DNA of 64,000 bases from JAJFFW01 sp965263375. Lineage in GTDB: Bacteria; Pseudomonadota; Alphaproteobacteria; Caulobacterales; Parvularculaceae. The notes beneath the pieces are model-generated. The model had not been told where the DNA came from. It did no database searches and saw nothing but the letters and a program-made list of their open reading frames with translations. The position numbers and the translations under genes are program-made. The stretch covers positions 1,736,001 to 1,800,000 of the forward strand of contig OZ253669.1 in NCBI GenBank assembly GCA_965263375.1. Reading direction: 5' to 3'. Shown here piece by piece: positions 60,613 to 64,000 of the stretch. The stretch's first letter is position 1. Each line of letters opens with the position of its first letter.

Positions 60613-60748
60613 CTGATAACGGGCGGACTAAACGTTTTGCAGGCTAAACATTGTTTGGCCAACAATTTGGGGATGGCGGGATTTCGTCGCTTACTTAAGA
60701 GCTGAGTTTGGCGGGGCGGCGCCCTGTCAACCATTTTATAAAGAGTAG

Positions 60749-62986
60749 ATGTTCATGACGGCGTTTAACAGAAAAGATAATTTCATCGCGGACCAAGGTT
60801 CTATGTCAGACAGCACAATGCTTTCAGACGTCATCGACCCAGCGAGCATTATTCAGTTTATTAAGCGACGTGCTCTTGTTTTAGCAACAATTGTCACAAT
60901 GGCTATTGGCGCTGGCTATTTTTATTACACGATTGCAGATCGTGAGTACGTTGCTCGCGCTGAAATCATCTTTGAAGTTCCTGGCTCAGACTATAGTGTA
61001 CAAAATGGCGGCTTTACGCCAATGTCGATTGGCGATCGCGCCATCAATACCCAGGTCGAAGTCCTACGATCCACGTCATTAGCGCTTACAGCAATTGAAT
61101 CTAATGAGGAATTGCGCGCTGCTATTAAAGATTTTTACGAAGAAGACGGCCTAGTGGGGGAAGCCGCTAATGCGGGTCATATGGCTGACGCCCGTCGTAT
61201 TTCGAATAACCTCACCATTACCCGCCAAGGCATGACAAGCGTCGTCGCAATACAATATGTTGATTACAGCCCTGAACTAGCACAAAAATCTCTTGCGGCG
61301 CTTCTCGATACTTACTTCCATTTTCAGCGAGATTCAAAAACCGACGCCACGGAAGAGACCGCTAAGGTCTTGCAAGGTCGCTTGTCAGCTCTGCGCCAAG
61401 AGGTTTCGGACGCTGAACAAAAAGTTGAGGAATACAAAGCCAAGACTGGACTGCTGTCGACGGGCGATGTCAGCCTAGAAGATCGTCGCTTGATCTCCCT
61501 GCAAGAACTCTTAGCGAAAGCCCGCGCTGATCGTACGCTTAAAGAGCTAAAACTCACGCGGTTTCGTTCTGAATCAGAAGAAGTGTCTGGTCAGGCCTCC
61601 GCCGCTCTACTTGAATTGCAAAAGCGTAAAAATGAATCTGAACGCGAGCTTGCCAAACTACTGCAGCGTTATGGCCAAGAACACCCTTCTATCGTCGCTG
61701 CCCAAGAAGAATTATGGGCGATGGAAAATCAACTTCAAGCTGAACGCACTTCAATTGCTCTGACGATGAATGATGAAGTTTTGGTCGCAAAGCAAATCGA
61801 AGCGGGTCTGCAGCAAGAATTAGATCAAGTAAAATCAACAATACGTTCTCGTGAAGCTGACCAAGTAGAATTACGAGAGCTTGAGCGTCACGCGGCCGCT
61901 AGCCGAGAAGTTTATGAGAATTTCTTGACGACCTCCAAACAACTTTCTGAAAGCCGTGAGTTTGCGCGCGCTGACGCAGCGATATTAGAGCCAGCGCTGG
62001 CCTCGTATGTGCCATTCTCACCTAAGCTTTCCTATGTATTGTTGATAGCCGGGTTCTGCGGCGTCGTTGGCGGCATTGGTATCGGTCTGCTGTTTGATTA
62101 CCGCCCAGACGTTATCATGTCAGGCGCACAGCTTGAAAAAGTCACCCAAGTGCGCAATTTCGGCTATATCCCAGAAATTAAGCGTGGCAAAGGCAATAAG
62201 CGTCGTACAAAAACAGTTTCAGATGCTGTAATCGTACGCCCGCGCAGCGCATATTCTGAGGCGATTAATCGCCTCGGTGTGATGCTAGAATCATCAACGA
62301 TGAATCATTCCGCCTCTTCGTTCTCCGATACTCCGGCTAACAACCCAATATTGTTTACAGCCGCGGTATCTCGTGAAGGAAAATCATCGACGGCGATTTC
62401 GTTCGCCCGTGCGTGTGTCGCCGCAGGCGAACGAACAGTCATCATTGATGGCGACCTTCGCCGGCCATCCGTTGCAAATTATGTCGGCGCTAAAGTAGAA
62501 GTTGGTCTTGAAGATATTCTCCTGCGCGAAGCTAAATTAAACAGAGCACTGATCAAAGATCAACACAGTGATCTTATCACGCTTCCGGCAAGCGGTTGGT
62601 ATAGCCGCCCAACAGAATTATTGAATTCAAAGGCTTTCAAAGACCTTTTGAACCACCTTTGTTCTGAGTTTGATCGCGTCATTATCGACTCACCGCCGGT
62701 CCTTGCATTCCCTGAGGCGATCGTTCTTGGAAAGCTTTCTGCTGCGACAATTATGGTCGTGCGCTGGCGTTCTACGCGCAGTGAGCTTGTGCGCGATGCG
62801 ATGGCTCAGCTAAAGGCTGGCGATGCAAATATTGCTGGCGCCGTATTAAGCCGCGTTAATCTCGATATGCTGCAAAATTACGGTTATTACGACTCAAAAT
62901 ACTACGTGAATGAAAATGAATTTGAGTTCAAACGCGAAAAGCAAATGTTTTTACCTTCTTCCAGCAAAGTAGAAACATCAACATAA
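60749..62986 (+). CDS. Polysaccharide co-polymerase with tyrosine autokinase (Wzc/ExoP type)
   Basis: 745 residues. N-terminal membrane helix (~48-68), a periplasmic Wzz-type region with long coiled coils (~200-400), a second membrane helix (~430-452, SYVLLIAGFCGVVGGIGIGLLF) and a cytoplasmic BY-kinase: Walker A variant AAVSREGKSSTAISFARA, Walker A' TVIIDGDLRRPSVANYVG, Walker B RVIIDSPPVLA. The tail has a tyrosine cluster (MLQNYGYYDSKYYVNE) for autophosphorylation. It sets chain length and links synthesis to the Wza-type exporter. Start ATG 60749 or 60755, with AAAGAG before it; residues ~1-45 are hydrophilic. Confidence 0.94.
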   Translation: MFMTAFNRKDNFIADQGSMSDSTMLSDVIDPASIIQFIKRRALVLATIVTMAIGAGYFYYTIADREYVARAEIIFEVPGSDYSVQNGGFTPMSIGDRAINTQVEVLRSTSLALTAIESNEELRAAIKDFYEEDGLVGEAANAGHMADARRISNNLTITRQGMTSVVAIQYVDYSPELAQKSLAALLDTYFHFQRDSKTDATEETAKVLQGRLSALRQEVSDAEQKVEEYKAKTGLLSTGDVSLEDRRLISLQELLAKARADRTLKELKLTRFRSESEEVSGQASAALLELQKRKNESERELAKLLQRYGQEHPSIVAAQEELWAMENQLQAERTSIALTMNDEVLVAKQIEAGLQQELDQVKSTIRSREADQVELRELERHAAASREVYENFLTTSKQLSESREFARADAAILEPALASYVPFSPKLSYVLLIAGFCGVVGGIGIGLLFDYRPDVIMSGAQLEKVTQVRNFGYIPEIKRGKGNKRRTKTVSDAVIVRPRSAYSEAINRLGVMLESSTMNHSASSFSDTPANNPILFTAAVSREGKSSTAISFARACVAAGERTVIIDGDLRRPSVANYVGAKVEVGLEDILLREAKLNRALIKDQHSDLITLPASGWYSRPTELLNSKAFKDLLNHLCSEFDRVIIDSPPVLAFPEAIVLGKLSAATIMVVRWRSTRSELVRDAMAQLKAGDANIAGAVLSRVNLDMLQNYGYYDSKYYVNENEFEFKREKQMFLPSSSKVETST

Positions 62987-63155
62987 CGTTTCAGCCGCCC
63001 CAATCATCGCAGGGAAGATGTGCATGAATACCAATTTCACACTTCACTGCACAGGGGCTTTAATAGGCGGGCATAATTTCGCCAAATCGCAAACCCAATA
63101 CGGCGCTTGAGCGGTACAAGGATTATAATAATCCGGAACTTATGAGTGGCATCCC

Positions 63156-64000
63156 ATGTGGAATATAATCACCCTCAGCGTCGGCTTATCCGTTCTTTTA
63201 TGGCTTTTTGTTGCGGTTTCTCGTTATCGCGACTGGTCATTAGCGATACTATGTCTCGCATTGTGGGTGCGTTATTTTTCCTCCGCATTCCACGAAATTA
63301 CATATGATCCTGTTGTTGCTGGCCTGACAATAAACGCGTTATTATCATTGGCGACAGTTGGTCTTGCTGCGTTCTTTATCGATCTACGCAGTTTGTTGTC
63401 GCGTTACGCCCTTGCGATTTATCCAATTGTAATCGCAACAGCGGTCAGCGGCATATTAAATGGCATGGTCAAAGAAGCGATAGAGCCACTGACAAAGTGG
63501 GCTTATTTCTTGATGATCGCCCTTCTTGCGCGTAACGCGATGCAACGCCATGGGCCGGGCGCAGTTTTCCGCTTAGCCTCCATCGCGTTATTAACGCCGG
63601 TCTTTTTGCAATACATCTCTATTGCGATGGATAGCCCAAAGGCAGCGAGTCATAGTGCTGATCTTGAGTTTATGGCCACCCAAGGCAAAAACTATATTGG
63701 CGGCTATTATCATGAGGCGGTTTTTTCCGTTATCCTCATGACGTTCTTGTTTGTCTCCATGAACGCTAAGCCTATTTTATCGCGTGCAGGACGCATGCTG
63801 AGTGTTATCAGCGCCATTATCGGGCTTTATTTCGCAAACTATAGAACATCCTTATTAAGCGCGGCCCCTGCTATTGGTGCGTTTTTCTTAACGAGCGTCT
63901 CATCAAGCACAAGCAAACGCTATCAAGCACTGACGCTCTATGCCGCCATTGTGGCTGCAATCGCCGCGGTTTTCTTCATGCCAAAGTCATATTTGGAAAA
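63156..64000 (+). CDS. Wzy/O-antigen-polymerase-like membrane protein, 3' end beyond window
   Basis: An open frame from ATG 63156 (MWNIITLSVGLSVLLWLFVA) runs 281 codons off the right edge without a stop. At least seven hydrophobic helices are present, and GLYFANYRTSLLSAAPAIG in a later loop recalls the NYRTSLL-type motif of O-antigen ligase/polymerase proteins. It should polymerise flipped repeat units in the periplasm. It is 169 bases downstream of the Wzc/ExoP-type gene on the same strand. The C-terminal half and the usual large periplasmic loop are not visible, so polymerase versus ligase is open. Confidence 0.75.
   Translation, partial: MWNIITLSVGLSVLLWLFVAVSRYRDWSLAILCLALWVRYFSSAFHEITYDPVVAGLTINALLSLATVGLAAFFIDLRSLLSRYALAIYPIVIATAVSGILNGMVKEAIEPLTKWAYFLMIALLARNAMQRHGPGAVFRLASIALLTPVFLQYISIAMDSPKAASHSADLEFMATQGKNYIGGYYHEAVFSVILMTFLFVSMNAKPILSRAGRMLSVISAIIGLYFANYRTSLLSAAPAIGAFFLTSVSSSTSKRYQALTLYAAIVAAIAAVFFMPKSYLE

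Larger units (their letters stand above)
59981..60748. other. Long regulatory region upstream of the Wzc/ExoP-type gene
   Basis: 768 bases with no credible gene. It contains a sigma-54-like site (60384-60400) and a 14-bp tandem repeat (60585-60612), and includes A+T-rich tracts near 60230-60305. Length and content suggest regulated transcription of the polysaccharide operon that begins at 60749, but nothing here proves it. Confidence 0.5.

Overview
The window reads as chromosomal DNA of an alphaproteobacterium, probably a marine Hyphomonadaceae/Parvularculaceae-like lineage (the family is inference). Support: a permuted two-piece tmRNA gene, alphaproteobacterial SspB, a yajC-secD-secF block, a mutS/glnD/murJ/trpS neighbourhood, and DUF1272, RHH_4, DUF4153 and DUF6473 proteins. 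I saw no rRNA or canonical tRNA gene, CRISPR array or intact insertion sequence.

Bases 1-8460 hold mostly housekeeping genes: a truncated secreted protein, thyA-folA, a DUF4153 membrane protein, a VOC protein, a small XRE regulator, the tmRNA gene (tag ANDNYSEEFALAA), a RusA-family nuclease, sspB, fumC and two small genes. Thus the trans-translation tag and the adaptor that delivers tagged proteins to ClpXP lie within 1 kb of each other.

Bases 8458-37700 hold a GlnE homologue whose catalytic motifs are gone in both nucleotidyltransferase halves, a ClC channel, sodB, yajC-secD-secF, an Ada/Ogt-like protein, a ketosynthase-ACP pair, yajQ, trpS, murJ, a two-gene insertion, glnD, a Sel1-type lipoprotein, mutS, a YgjP-like peptidase and a class A penicillin-binding protein. 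GlnD keeps its uridylyltransferase motif but has lost most HD-domain residues needed for deuridylylation. Together the two proteins imply an unusual PII/glutamine-synthetase control circuit, the most interesting biology here.

Bases 37743-64000 look like a surface and exopolysaccharide island. It opens with a 2964-residue mosaic protein (LamG-like, Ig/VCBS-like, PKD and glucose/sorbosone-dehydrogenase-like domains) containing three tandem 1.2-kb DNA repeats. Then come a sulfotransferase, decayed arylsulfotransferase and sulfotransferase genes, a DUF6473 protein, a beta-helix protein, a family 2 glycosyltransferase, an outer-membrane barrel, a Wza-type exporter, a Wzx-type flippase, a second sulfotransferase, a Wzc/ExoP-type co-polymerase with tyrosine-kinase domain and the start of a Wzy-type polymerase. 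This set suggests a Wzx/Wzy-made, probably sulfated, polysaccharide.
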